This document shows positions 7,256-15,528 of a DNA stretch of 64,000 nt, piece by piece. Below the pieces are notes generated by a model. That model was given only the letters and a program-made list of their open reading frames with translations. It ran no database searches and was not told where the DNA came from. The stretch covers positions 744,001-808,000 of the forward strand of contig JAHBUD010000001.1 of assembly GCA_019638255.1 (NCBI GenBank). The letters are read 5' to 3'. Origin of the DNA: Cyclobacteriaceae bacterium. GTDB taxonomy: Bacteria > Bacteroidota > Bacteroidia > Cytophagales > Cyclobacteriaceae. The position numbers and the translations under genes were made by a program. Every line of letters begins with the position of its first letter. Position 1 is the first letter of the stretch.

Positions 7256-9706
7256 ATGCTAAAAAACTATTTCAAAATCATTGTCAGAAGTTTTTCGAAA
7301 AACCGGGGATTCAATTTTCTTAACCTGAGTGGTTTAGCCATTGGCTTTACGGCCTGTATGCTAATTGTAATCTACGTGGTTTATGAAACAAGCTTTGACA
7401 ATTTTCATACGCAGGCCGATCGGATTTATCGCCTGACTGTTCATTATACTTCCGATACTGGCTATGATACGCACTTTGCCCGTGTGGATGCCGATTGGAC
7501 TAAATCGATTCCTGATGAAATTCCTGAAGTAGAGAAGTTGGTTCGCTTTCAAAATCATGAACCAAAGTTTATACGAATTGATAATGAAAAATTCACTCCG
7601 CAACATGCCTATTCAACCGATCCGTATGTATTTGATGTTTTTGATTTCAACTTGTTGAAAGGCGATCCCAAAACCGCGCTTGCTCAACCTTACTCCGTGG
7701 TCTTAACACAATCCATGGCCAAAAAATATTTCGGAGATGAGGATGCCTTTGGCCGCGAACTGATCATAACACGTTATTGGAATACAGATGAAGAGGTGTA
7801 TAAGATAACCGGTATTATGGAAGACCTTCCAGGTCATACGCATCTTCCGGTTGATATGCTCTTTTCTTTTCGCAATGAGGAGGATCGGGGATGGTGGGCA
7901 TATACCTACTTACTGCTGAAGGAAAATACGACTGTTGCTGGATTGAAAGAAAAAATTGAAGACCTGATGGTGAAAAACCAAGGTGAGCAAAGCAGAGCCG
8001 GAACGGAATACGTGTTATGGCCGCTGAAGGATATTCATCTGCGCTCCAACCTGGCACGCGAAGTAATACCAAATGGAAACGTGGCAAACGTTAAAATTTT
8101 TACAGGCGTTGGTGTTTTCATTTTGCTATTGGCCATGATCAACTTCATTAACCTGAACAGCGTGATTGCCATTGGCCGTGCGAAAGAAATTGGTATCCGT
8201 AAAGTAATGGGCTCCGGACTTCGTCAATTGATTTTCTATTCGCTTACTGAATCTACAGTCCTTTGCGCTATTGCAGCCGTACTCGCAGCCGGACTTACCT
8301 ATTTGGTTTTTCCTTATTTTCATCAGGCGTTGAATGTTTTAAATCTGCTGAGCTGGGAGGTTATGTTGATCGGCTTGGGCAGTGTTACCCTCATAACAGG
8401 AATTATTTCAGGTTTTTATCCGGCTTTTGTCCTATCCGCAGTAAAGCCGGTGAATGTAATGAAGAACACCAAAGCTATAACGATGAGTGGAAATTCGTTC
8501 GGCATAACTTTTAGAAAGGCTTTGGTCACAGCACAATTTGCCATCTGTATTCTATTGGTTGGCAGCGCTATTATTGGCCGACAACAGTTCCTTTACCTGA
8601 AAGAAAAAAACCTGGGAATGAAAAAGGAACAGGTTTTGGCGTTGACTGCAGTGCCCGATACGGTAAAAGATAAATTCAAAACATTTAAAGATGAGCTTAC
8701 CGGTAAATCAGGCATTGAAGGAGTAACCGCTTGTCTTGAAGTTCCATCTCGTGAAATCCGCGATGGTGGTAATGTTTGGTATGAAGGCATGACAGGGCCC
8801 GTGATTGAAGCGCCAATAATGGACATCCAGGTAATTGATCATGACTTTATTGATGTGATGGGATTGGAGTTGTTGGCAGGAGAGTCGCTGTCAAAAACCT
8901 TAACCTATGATCCGTTGCCTGAGTTTACCGGTACTGAATCCATTCAAAATTACCTCATCAGCAAAAAGCGCGCATACATTATAAATGAGACTGCCATGCA
9001 TAAATTGGGTTGGACCGATCCGCATGAGGTTATTGGGAAGCAGATTAGCTGGACGCAAGGAACCTACAGCCTGGACAAAGGCCCCGTTGTTGGTGTGGTA
9101 AAAGATTTTCATCAGGAAACACTGAAGAATGCGGTCGATCCGGTGGTTATGGTATTTGAGCCTTTATGGTTGCGCACGTTTTTAGTGAAACTTTCGTCAA
9201 ATCAAATCAGTGAGCATGTAGCCGAAGTTGAGAAAACCTGGAATGCGTTATTTCCCCAGTATCCTTTTGAATATGTGTTTTTAGATGAACTCTTCGACAA
9301 ACTTTACAAACAGGAACGAACCCAGCTCAATGTTTTGTTTACGTTCAGTGGTCTGACAATCATTATAGCATTTTTAGGATTATTTGGTTTGGTGGCCTAT
9401 TCATTAAAAACCCGCACCAAAGAAATTGCTGTTCGCAGGGTGTTTGGCGCAAGTCAGATGCGTATTATAAAATTGTTTAGCAAGGAGTATGTGGCGGTAA
9501 TGCTGATCGCAACACTAATTGCTGTTCCGTTAAGCTATACGTTCGTATCTTCCTGGCTAAGCGATTATGCGTATCGTGTTAATATTTTCTGGGGGTATTA
9601 TGGCGTAACGCTTTTGTTGATTATTGCACTTTTAGGCGTTACGATTCTATTCCATACCCTTAGAACTACTTCCGTAAACCCCACCATCAGTTTGCGTGAG
9701 GATTAG
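7256..9706 (+). CDS. ABC transporter permease, MacB/FtsX-type, two FtsX domains
   Basis: An 816-residue permease of the Bacteroidota MacB-like class. A membrane span at about residues 21-41 leads into a periplasmic MacB_PCD-like domain. An FtsX segment with three spans follows (about 280-400, around GVFILLLAMINFINL and IGRAKEIGIRKVMG), then a second periplasmic domain and a second FtsX segment (about 690-805, LFGLVAYSLKTRTKEIAVRRVFGAS). The duplicated design and length are typical. No ATPase gene is adjacent, so it must use one encoded elsewhere. A -7-like TATATTCG lies at 7229-7236. The substrate is unknown; such permeases often export lipoproteins or peptides. Confidence 0.9.
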   Translation: MLKNYFKIIVRSFSKNRGFNFLNLSGLAIGFTACMLIVIYVVYETSFDNFHTQADRIYRLTVHYTSDTGYDTHFARVDADWTKSIPDEIPEVEKLVRFQNHEPKFIRIDNEKFTPQHAYSTDPYVFDVFDFNLLKGDPKTALAQPYSVVLTQSMAKKYFGDEDAFGRELIITRYWNTDEEVYKITGIMEDLPGHTHLPVDMLFSFRNEEDRGWWAYTYLLLKENTTVAGLKEKIEDLMVKNQGEQSRAGTEYVLWPLKDIHLRSNLAREVIPNGNVANVKIFTGVGVFILLLAMINFINLNSVIAIGRAKEIGIRKVMGSGLRQLIFYSLTESTVLCAIAAVLAAGLTYLVFPYFHQALNVLNLLSWEVMLIGLGSVTLITGIISGFYPAFVLSAVKPVNVMKNTKAITMSGNSFGITFRKALVTAQFAICILLVGSAIIGRQQFLYLKEKNLGMKKEQVLALTAVPDTVKDKFKTFKDELTGKSGIEGVTACLEVPSREIRDGGNVWYEGMTGPVIEAPIMDIQVIDHDFIDVMGLELLAGESLSKTLTYDPLPEFTGTESIQNYLISKKRAYIINETAMHKLGWTDPHEVIGKQISWTQGTYSLDKGPVVGVVKDFHQETLKNAVDPVVMVFEPLWLRTFLVKLSSNQISEHVAEVEKTWNALFPQYPFEYVFLDELFDKLYKQERTQLNVLFTFSGLTIIIAFLGLFGLVAYSLKTRTKEIAVRRVFGASQMRIIKLFSKEYVAVMLIATLIAVPLSYTFVSSWLSDYAYRVNIFWGYYGVTLLLIIALLGVTILFHTLRTTSVNPTISLRED

Positions 9707-9725
9707 TTCCCCACTTGTGTATAGA

Positions 9726-9932
9726 TTATTCCAGTTCGCGAATTTCAAAATCTTTTCCCTGACCGAATTTGATCAGGTCTTTTAGCAGGTAGCGTTCTAA
9801 GGTGTGAATGTTCTTCACCTTAAAGTCGCCATTGCCTAAAATGTGTTCCACAACAAACTCATTGACCTCACCGTAGTTGATGAGTTTGTATTTTTTGCCC
9901 ACACGTAAGACATCGAATGATAAGCCTTTCAT
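9726..9932 (-). CDS. Small conserved-looking protein coupled to the GroES-like gene
   Basis: A 68-residue acidic and basic mixed protein with no signal or membrane span. Its ATG (9932-9930) shares one base with the stop of the GroES-like gene (TAATG), a classic coupling arrangement, which supports it as a real gene. The pattern of short beta-strand-like stretches (YKLINYGEVNEFVVEHIL) suggests a small beta fold. I do not recognise a family or function. Confidence 0.65.
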   Translation of the reverse strand: MKGLSFDVLRVGKKYKLINYGEVNEFVVEHILGNGDFKVKNIHTLERYLLKDLIKFGQGKDFEIRELE

Positions 9933-10306
9933 TACAACTCCTCTTCGCGTTCCAGCATTAAAATAGAGGATTGTGGAACGATGTAGTATTTCTCATTTTC
10001 ATAGATCACCTCAATGGCACCTTTTTGCAGAAAGATAGCCAGGTCACCTTCCTGCGCCTGCAGGGGGAGGTACTTTACTTGCTCCTCTTTTCCCTTCCAC
10101 AGATCATCTTCATCTGCCGGCAGCGGCAATGGATAACCGGGGCCTACTTTGGTGATGTAACCGCTTTGAATTTTTTCTTTTTCCTGAACGCCCGGTGGCA
10201 GGTAGAGTCCACTATCGGTTTTATCATTTTGTTTGGCGGGTTTAATCAGTACCCGATCGCCCACCACAATCAGTTTCTTCAATTTGTTATCGGCTGTAAG
10301 TTTCAT
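9932..10306 (-). CDS. GroES-family co-chaperonin-like protein
   Basis: A 124-residue protein with the GroES fold signatures: VVGDRVLIKP near the N terminus, SGLYLPPGVQEKEKIQSGYITKVGPG in the middle and a C-terminal beta stretch. It is longer than GroES (about 95 residues), with an insert at about 60-85 (PADEDDLWKGKEEQV). No groEL lies nearby, so it is more likely an accessory GroES-like paralogue than the main co-chaperonin. The start is supported by a -7 box (TAGTTTTG) only four bases upstream. It is coupled to the small gene that follows. Confidence 0.85.
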   Translation of the reverse strand: MKLTADNKLKKLIVVGDRVLIKPAKQNDKTDSGLYLPPGVQEKEKIQSGYITKVGPGYPLPLPADEDDLWKGKEEQVKYLPLQAQEGDLAIFLQKGAIEVIYENEKYYIVPQSSILMLEREEEL

Positions 10307-10310
10307 ACTG

Positions 10311-10318
10311 CAAAACTA
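10311..10318 (-). promoter_or_regulatory. -7 promoter box abutting the GroES-like start codon
   Basis: On the minus strand TAGTTTTG matches TAnnTTTG exactly and is separated from the ATG (10306-10304) by only CAGT. Transcription from this box would begin at or next to the start codon, giving a leaderless mRNA. A clear -33 TTG is not seen at 19-22 bases. Confidence 0.5.
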
Positions 10319-10470
10319 ACACCTCATTACTATGGTTGGTTACAGACTTTATAGTTTTAAAGCCACGAATTTATACAGGTAACCTTCAACACAGCCCGCA
10401 GGACTCAGCCTGGATAGCTAAATATGCTAAAGCGCAATCGTTTTCAACATAAACTTGATCATCATAGGTG

Positions 10471-10500
10471 TTGTCTGCATCAATCACATTAGTATATTTA
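10471..10500 (+). promoter_or_regulatory. Promoter of the ATP-grasp/alpha-E/transglutaminase operon
   Basis: TTG at 10471-10473, a 19-bp spacer and TATATTTA at 10493-10500 fit the Bacteroidota -33/-7 promoter. The ATG at 10505 follows after only four bases (AGCA), so the operon mRNA is predicted to be leaderless. Confidence 0.55.
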
Positions 10501-10504
10501 AGCA

Positions 10505-11950
10505 ATGTCTTTTACCTCGTTGCTTGCAGAATACACCACCCGGCCTAACGTTTGGGATGAAATGTGTGCGCAAGGGGAAATCAGGGATCACTACAGGGTA
10601 TTTTTTGAATCCTTAAGCCAGGTATCGCCAGCCGAACTTGTGCGAAAGGATGAACTGGCGAAAAAACTCTTTATGAGCCAAGGTGTTACTTTTACCGTTT
10701 ATAGCGATGGTGAGGGTATTGAGAAAATCTTTCCTTTCGATATCATACCCCGTATCATCACTGCGGCAGAGTGGCGCCACATTGAGGCAGGGATTAAACA
10801 ACGCATCAAGGCACTTAATATTTTTCTTAAGGACATTTATCACGATCAGTTCATTATTAAAGATGGAGTGATCCCCGCGGCACTCATCCATTCCTGCTCT
10901 AATTTTTTGCGTGAGATGGTTAACGTGCAGGTGCCATTTGATATCTACACACACATATCGGGTATCGACCTTATCCGCGACAGCGATGGATCTTTTTATG
11001 TGCTGGAAGATAATCTTCGCACGCCCTCGGGAGTATCGTACATGCTGGAGAACCGTTCGATGACCTACCGTGTATTTCCTGGCCTGGTGCCGAGCAACCA
11101 CGTACAGTCGGTTAAAGATTACCCCGATTTGTTGCTGAAAAATTTGCTTGCCATAAGCAACCGACAGAACAGTCAGCCTACGGTGGTGTTGCTTACTCCC
11201 GGCATTTACAATTCTGCCTATTACGAACATACAACTTTGGCGCGCCTGATGGGCGTTGAGTTGGTGGAAGGCCGTGACCTTGTGGTAGACAATGCCAAAG
11301 TGTATATGAAAACCACAGCGGGGCTAAAGCAGGTTGATGTAATTTACCGGAGAGTAGACGATGAATTTATCGATCCGTTGATTTTTAATCCGATGAGTAT
11401 CCTGGGTGTTTCCGGACTATACTATGCTTACCGACAGGGAAATGTGGCTATTGTGAACGCACCCGGTAATGGTGTGGCTGATGATAAAGCGGTTTATCCG
11501 TTTGTACCGGATATGATTAAGTATTACCTCAACGAAGAACCGATATTAAAAACTGTGCCCACGTATGCCATGGAAAATCCTGAACACCTGAAGCACGTGT
11601 TTGAGAATATCCATAAAATGGTAATCAAGAAAACCAACGAGAGCGGTGGTTACGGAATGCTAATGGGCTCTTCAGCAACCGACCAACAGATAGCGGCATA
11701 TCGTGAGGAGGTTGAAAAACATCCCCGACATTTTATTGCACAGCCTATTATCAGTTTGTCTTCGGTGCCGTGCTTTATCAACAACAGCATTCAACCTCGT
11801 CATGTTGATTTGAGACCGTTTGCGTTGTATGGTCCGCAAGGAATTGAAATAGTGCCAGGTGGCCTTACCCGTGTTGCCTTGCGAGAAGGTTCATTGGTAG
11901 TTAATTCTTCCCAAGGGGGCGGTAGTAAGGATACCTGGATATTAAGTTAA
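10505..11950 (+). CDS. Circularly permuted type 2 ATP-grasp protein
   Basis: A 481-residue protein of the circularly permuted ATP-grasp family (formerly DUF404/DUF407). Family segments are visible: the N-terminal YDEM-like element (VWDEMCAQGEIRDHYR), PFDIIPRII with the following EWRHIEAGIKQR, DLIRDSDGSFYVLEDNLRTPSG, and KKTNESGGYGMLMGSSATD near the C terminus. The enzyme is expected to form an amide bond using ATP; the substrates are not established. It heads a three-gene cassette with an alpha-E protein 6 bp downstream and a transglutaminase-like protease. This linkage is widespread in bacteria and has been proposed to make or process a peptide-like product. Confidence 0.95.
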   Translation: MSFTSLLAEYTTRPNVWDEMCAQGEIRDHYRVFFESLSQVSPAELVRKDELAKKLFMSQGVTFTVYSDGEGIEKIFPFDIIPRIITAAEWRHIEAGIKQRIKALNIFLKDIYHDQFIIKDGVIPAALIHSCSNFLREMVNVQVPFDIYTHISGIDLIRDSDGSFYVLEDNLRTPSGVSYMLENRSMTYRVFPGLVPSNHVQSVKDYPDLLLKNLLAISNRQNSQPTVVLLTPGIYNSAYYEHTTLARLMGVELVEGRDLVVDNAKVYMKTTAGLKQVDVIYRRVDDEFIDPLIFNPMSILGVSGLYYAYRQGNVAIVNAPGNGVADDKAVYPFVPDMIKYYLNEEPILKTVPTYAMENPEHLKHVFENIHKMVIKKTNESGGYGMLMGSSATDQQIAAYREEVEKHPRHFIAQPIISLSSVPCFINNSIQPRHVDLRPFALYGPQGIEIVPGGLTRVALREGSLVVNSSQGGGSKDTWILS

Positions 11951-11956
11951 GCGATT

Positions 11957-12877
11957 ATGTTAAGCCGAGTTGCCGATGCTGTTTTCTGGATGGCCCGTTA
12001 TATGGAGCGTACCGACAACATTTTGCGCGCACTCCGCACCAACTATATTGCTTCGCAAGATGAAATTCAACATTTCAATTGGAAGCTATGGGTTGATGGA
12101 CTGGGCGCTAACACGAAGCCCTCTGCACAGCAGTACACGTATCGCGAGGCATTGTATGAACTGATGTTGAATAGGGAAAACGACACATCGGTTCTTACCT
12201 ATATCAGTCGTGCCCGTGAAAATGCCCGGTCTGTACAGGACTATGTAACGAAGGAAGTCTGGCAATGTATGAATGACTACTACCACTTGATTCGCGATAA
12301 ACGTACCGAACAACTGATTATGCATGGCGATCCGGTTACCGCGTTTGATGACCTGTTACGTGAAAGTACATTATTCTACGGCACGGTGGACATTACCATG
12401 AACCGGGGTGAAGGGTATACATTTTTAAATCTGGGTAAATACACAGAGCGATTATTGCGGGCTCTTGATATTCTGGAGTTGAAGATCAAAGAAATGGAAA
12501 ACCATGAGAGCGAAGCCGTGCAATGGAAGTTCCTGTTGTATGCTTTATCGGGTTATGAATTTCACACCAAATTTTACCGGAATGCCCTGTCTACTGAAAA
12601 TGTTATTCATCAGATTTTCATGAACCTTCAATTTCCGCATTCGGTGTTGTATTGTTTGCTGCAGGTTGAGCGGTATTTCAAAAGGTTGGATGTAATTTCA
12701 TTGCCGGAAAATTATAAGGAGATGGAATTTTTGCTGGGCAGGGCCATCAGCAATTTACGCTACGGATCACCCGAAAAATCCACTACGTCAACCATTAAAC
12801 CATTTATCGATAATACGCGAACGGAGATCAAGGCCCTGAGTCAGAAGCTGGCTATTTTATATTTCGGATATTCATAA
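11957..12877 (+). CDS. Alpha-E domain protein (DUF403)
   Basis: A 306-residue all-helical protein beginning MLSRVADAVFWMARYMERTDNILR, which is the signature opening of the alpha-E family. It is the expected partner of the circularly permuted ATP-grasp enzyme, starting 6 bp after it, and is followed 8 bp later by the transglutaminase gene. Further conserved-looking segments are YISRARENARSVQDY and FLNLGKYTERLLRALDIL. The biochemical role is unknown; a substrate-binding or scaffold role in the same reaction is an inference from constant genetic linkage. Confidence 0.95.
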   Translation: MLSRVADAVFWMARYMERTDNILRALRTNYIASQDEIQHFNWKLWVDGLGANTKPSAQQYTYREALYELMLNRENDTSVLTYISRARENARSVQDYVTKEVWQCMNDYYHLIRDKRTEQLIMHGDPVTAFDDLLRESTLFYGTVDITMNRGEGYTFLNLGKYTERLLRALDILELKIKEMENHESEAVQWKFLLYALSGYEFHTKFYRNALSTENVIHQIFMNLQFPHSVLYCLLQVERYFKRLDVISLPENYKEMEFLLGRAISNLRYGSPEKSTTSTIKPFIDNTRTEIKALSQKLAILYFGYS

Positions 12878-12885
12878 CTGAACGT

Positions 12886-13845
12886 ATGCCGTTATTTCAC
12901 ATTCGTCACAGAACGCATTACATCTATTCAAGCCTCGTGATTGACTCGGCCAATCAAGTGAAGTTATATCCGATAAATGATGAGTGCCAAAAAGTAAGCG
13001 AGCACCGGTTGGTGGTATCGGCCAATCCAATCGTGCACACAATCTCCGATTACTTTGGCAATCGTACTGGATTTTTTACAGTTTTATTTCCTCATAAAGA
13101 ATTATCAATCGACAGCTTGTTGGAAGTTGAGATGTTTGCTAAACCTCAACCGGTAAAAACTCTTGATCCTTCCGAGGTTTGGAAGCAGATTCTTGGTGAA
13201 GCCGTACAACTTCGCTATCATGATTTTTTGAAAGCTGAAGAGGCGGAAAGTAAACAGGAAATTCAGCAAGCCATTCATGAAATACTTGGCAAGGTGCAGC
13301 ATCCGCTCGATACGATTATTGATCTATCGGATTACATCTATGACAACTTCACCTATACGAAAGGTGTAACCAGCATTGAAACAAGTGTAGATGAAATTTG
13401 GAAGTTGCGTGCGGGAGTATGCCAGGATTTTGCTCACCTGTTGCTCTACATGCTTCGGTTAATGGGTGTTCCGGCCCGCTACATCAGCGGTTACATTTGT
13501 CCGGGCCACAATGCATGGCGCGGTGAAGGGGCAACACATGCATGGGCTGAAGTTTGGTTACCCGATACTGGATGGGTGGGCATTGATCCCACAAATAAAT
13601 GTATTGCAGCCGAACGGCATGTGCGGCTGGCATCAGGAAGGAACTTCAGTGATTGCACACCTGTAAAAGGAACGTATAAAGGAGCGACCGAACATAAGCT
13701 GGAAGTTACCGTTCAGTTTGGTGCTGAGGCGTTTTCCGAAAAACATCTTGACGATCCATTACCCACATTTGTTAGCGGTACCATTCAGGGCGGGGCGCCC
13801 CGAAATTCCTACATGGCCTATCTTCAAATGCAGCAACAGCAGTAA
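12886..13845 (+). CDS. Transglutaminase-like cysteine protease/amidase of the ATP-grasp cassette
   Basis: A 319-residue protein with an N-terminal transglutaminase-N domain (about 1-85, starting PLFHIRHRTHYIYSS) and a catalytic transglutaminase core. The triad is complete: Cys179 (GVCQDFAH), His218 (THAWAEVW) and Asp234 (GIDPTN). Members linked to ATP-grasp and alpha-E genes are thought to act as peptidases or amidases on the cassette's product. No signal peptide is seen, so it probably acts in the cytoplasm. It ends the operon; the next gene has its own promoter. Confidence 0.93.
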   Translation: MPLFHIRHRTHYIYSSLVIDSANQVKLYPINDECQKVSEHRLVVSANPIVHTISDYFGNRTGFFTVLFPHKELSIDSLLEVEMFAKPQPVKTLDPSEVWKQILGEAVQLRYHDFLKAEEAESKQEIQQAIHEILGKVQHPLDTIIDLSDYIYDNFTYTKGVTSIETSVDEIWKLRAGVCQDFAHLLLYMLRLMGVPARYISGYICPGHNAWRGEGATHAWAEVWLPDTGWVGIDPTNKCIAAERHVRLASGRNFSDCTPVKGTYKGATEHKLEVTVQFGAEAFSEKHLDDPLPTFVSGTIQGGAPRNSYMAYLQMQQQQ

Positions 13846-13883
13846 AGTATTTTGATGCCGTAAGAACACGTTTAAAAGCAGAG

Positions 13884-13915
13884 TTTGCTGATAAACGAGC
13901 AATTTCATACTTTTC
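13884..13915 (+). promoter_or_regulatory. Promoter abutting the GTG start at 13920
   Basis: TTTG at 13884-13887, a 20-bp spacer and TACTTTTC at 13908-13915 fit the Bacteroidota promoter with one mismatch in the -7 box. The GTG at 13920 follows after four bases, so a leaderless transcript is predicted. Confidence 0.5.
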
Positions 13916-13919
13916 GATT

Positions 13920-14459
13920 GTGAAAAAGCTATTTGCCATACTCATGCTGCTGGTGTTCATGCTCAACGTGCTGGGATATTATGGCGTTTTAATGGGTTTG
14001 AAGCTAAAGCACATTAAAACATTGTTGGCTCAGTTTGATGATGATGATTATGATCGTGACCATGAAGTGGTCATTAAAGTGCCCATTACTATACCTTATG
14101 CCACTGATTCGGAAGATTTTACACGTGTTGATGGCGAGTTTGAACACAATGGAGAATTTTACCGGATCGTAAAGCAAAAATTACAAAGCGATACTTTGCA
14201 TATTGTTTGTGTCAAGGATTTAACCACCAAGGCATTGAAGCAAACCTTAGCGGATTACGTGAAATCTTTTTCCGACACACCTTTCAATGAGAAGAATCAA
14301 GCCAAGGGTTTACAAAACCTCATTAAGGATTTTATGGCTGCCTCTACCACGTTGCAATCAATCAACATGGGATGGAACTATGATTTGCTTCAAGGCAGCG
14401 CCACCAATGCTTTTGAATCTATAAGCATTCCGCTAATCAATCCGCCTCCTCAAGCCTGA
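13920..14459 (+). CDS. Small exported or membrane-anchored protein of unknown function
   Basis: A 179-residue protein starting at GTG 13920, immediately after a promoter box. Residues 4-28 form a hydrophobic signal or anchor (LFAILMLLVFMLNVLGYYGVLMG). The rest is soluble and carries an acidic run (QFDDDDYDRD) soon after the anchor. The C terminus is proline-rich. The N-terminal look is shared by many unannotated Bacteroidota proteins, but I recognise no domain. The gene ends 28 bp before a weak hairpin (14487-14505). Confidence 0.6.
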   Translation: MKKLFAILMLLVFMLNVLGYYGVLMGLKLKHIKTLLAQFDDDDYDRDHEVVIKVPITIPYATDSEDFTRVDGEFEHNGEFYRIVKQKLQSDTLHIVCVKDLTTKALKQTLADYVKSFSDTPFNEKNQAKGLQNLIKDFMAASTTLQSINMGWNYDLLQGSATNAFESISIPLINPPPQA

Positions 14460-14486
14460 TTTTACTTTAGTCCGATCCGGATAGGC

Positions 14487-14505
14487 ATCCTGATACTTTC
14501 AGGAT
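14487..14505 (+). terminator. Weak hairpin downstream of the gene at 13920
   Basis: ATCCTGA (14487-14493), loop TACTT, TCAGGAT (14499-14505). The 7-bp stem is perfect but only a short T/G tract follows, so termination is possible rather than clear. Confidence 0.3.
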
Positions 14506-14603
14506 TGTTGTGTGCATTGATGTTCGACTTGTTTGAATATAATTTGTTCATGAAGTCTGTCATCAGGCAATCTAATTGACATTAAATAAAATCTAGTACC
14601 CCA

Positions 14604-15518
14604 ATGAAGAAGATTATACTGCTTGGCGTAGGCCTTGTTTGTGCCGGCACCATGTATGGCCAGACATTCGCTGATGCCATTATGATGAAAAAGAAAGAGA
14701 TATGCTTTGCCTTTATGTTTGATCAGGGCAAATGGGATCAATACTGGGAAGGAACTACGCTCATATCAAATGAAAATATTGGAACCTTTACCCGCAATAC
14801 CTATGCGCCCATGATAGCCTATGGTATTACTGACAAATTAAATGTGCTGCTTGTTACCCCATATGTAGAGACGATGTCAACCGGTGGCCAGTTGGCCGGT
14901 ATGCAGGGATTTCAGGATGTGAACATTGGCTTGAAGTATGAAGCCTTTAAAAAGGACTTCGGTAAACATCGTGTGTCTGCACTCGCCACAGTTCAGTTTG
15001 CTACACCGATGACAAACTACCTATCGGATTATTTGCCCTACAGTCTTGGCTTAGGAACACAGCAATTTGCCGGTCGTGTAATCAGCCAGTATGAGTTTAA
15101 CAAGATGATTTATGTGCGAGCTTCAGCGGCTTATATATGGCGCGGACAAACTGAAGCCGAGCGAAACTATTATTACAATAATGGAAGTTACTACACCACC
15201 TACATGGATGTGCCCAGTGCAGTAAACTACGAGCTCATTGTGGGAGGCTGGGCATTGAACCATAACCTTCGCCTTGAAGCTACATACACCATGTTGAATA
15301 ATGTAAGCGGTGATGATATCAGAAGATGGAACATGCCGCAACCCACCAACAGGATGGAGATAACACAGGCAGGCTTTTTCGCACAGTACTACCTGAAAGC
15401 CCTTGAACCGCTGAAGGGCTTTAGCATTATGGCTACTTTCAACCAGGCATTGGAGGGCCGAAACATGGGCAAATCCACAAACATCAGTGGAGGCGTTACC
15501 TATCAGTTTACATTTTGA
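14604..15518 (+). CDS. Outer-membrane beta-barrel, transporter-like (MetA/phenol pathway type)
   Basis: A 304-residue protein with a signal peptide (residues 1-20, ending AGTMYGQ) followed by alternating hydrophobic strands and a terminal Phe (GGVTYQFTF), as in outer-membrane barrels. The wording YGITDKLNVLLVTPYVETMS and FQDVNIGLKYEAF resembles the MetA-pathway/transporter family of barrels. It ends 10 bp before the PAP2-family lipoprotein gene, so the two probably form an operon. The transported substance is unknown; linkage to a haloperoxidase/phosphatase-like enzyme is the only clue. Confidence 0.75.
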   Translation: MKKIILLGVGLVCAGTMYGQTFADAIMMKKKEICFAFMFDQGKWDQYWEGTTLISNENIGTFTRNTYAPMIAYGITDKLNVLLVTPYVETMSTGGQLAGMQGFQDVNIGLKYEAFKKDFGKHRVSALATVQFATPMTNYLSDYLPYSLGLGTQQFAGRVISQYEFNKMIYVRASAAYIWRGQTEAERNYYYNNGSYYTTYMDVPSAVNYELIVGGWALNHNLRLEATYTMLNNVSGDDIRRWNMPQPTNRMEITQAGFFAQYYLKALEPLKGFSIMATFNQALEGRNMGKSTNISGGVTYQFTF

Positions 15519-15528
15519 TTTTACTATT

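Noticed and set aside
10613..11230. Minus-strand frame of 205 residues inside the ATP-grasp gene
   Set aside because: Antisense to a family with clear motifs; no promoter or homologous pattern; a codon-shadow frame.
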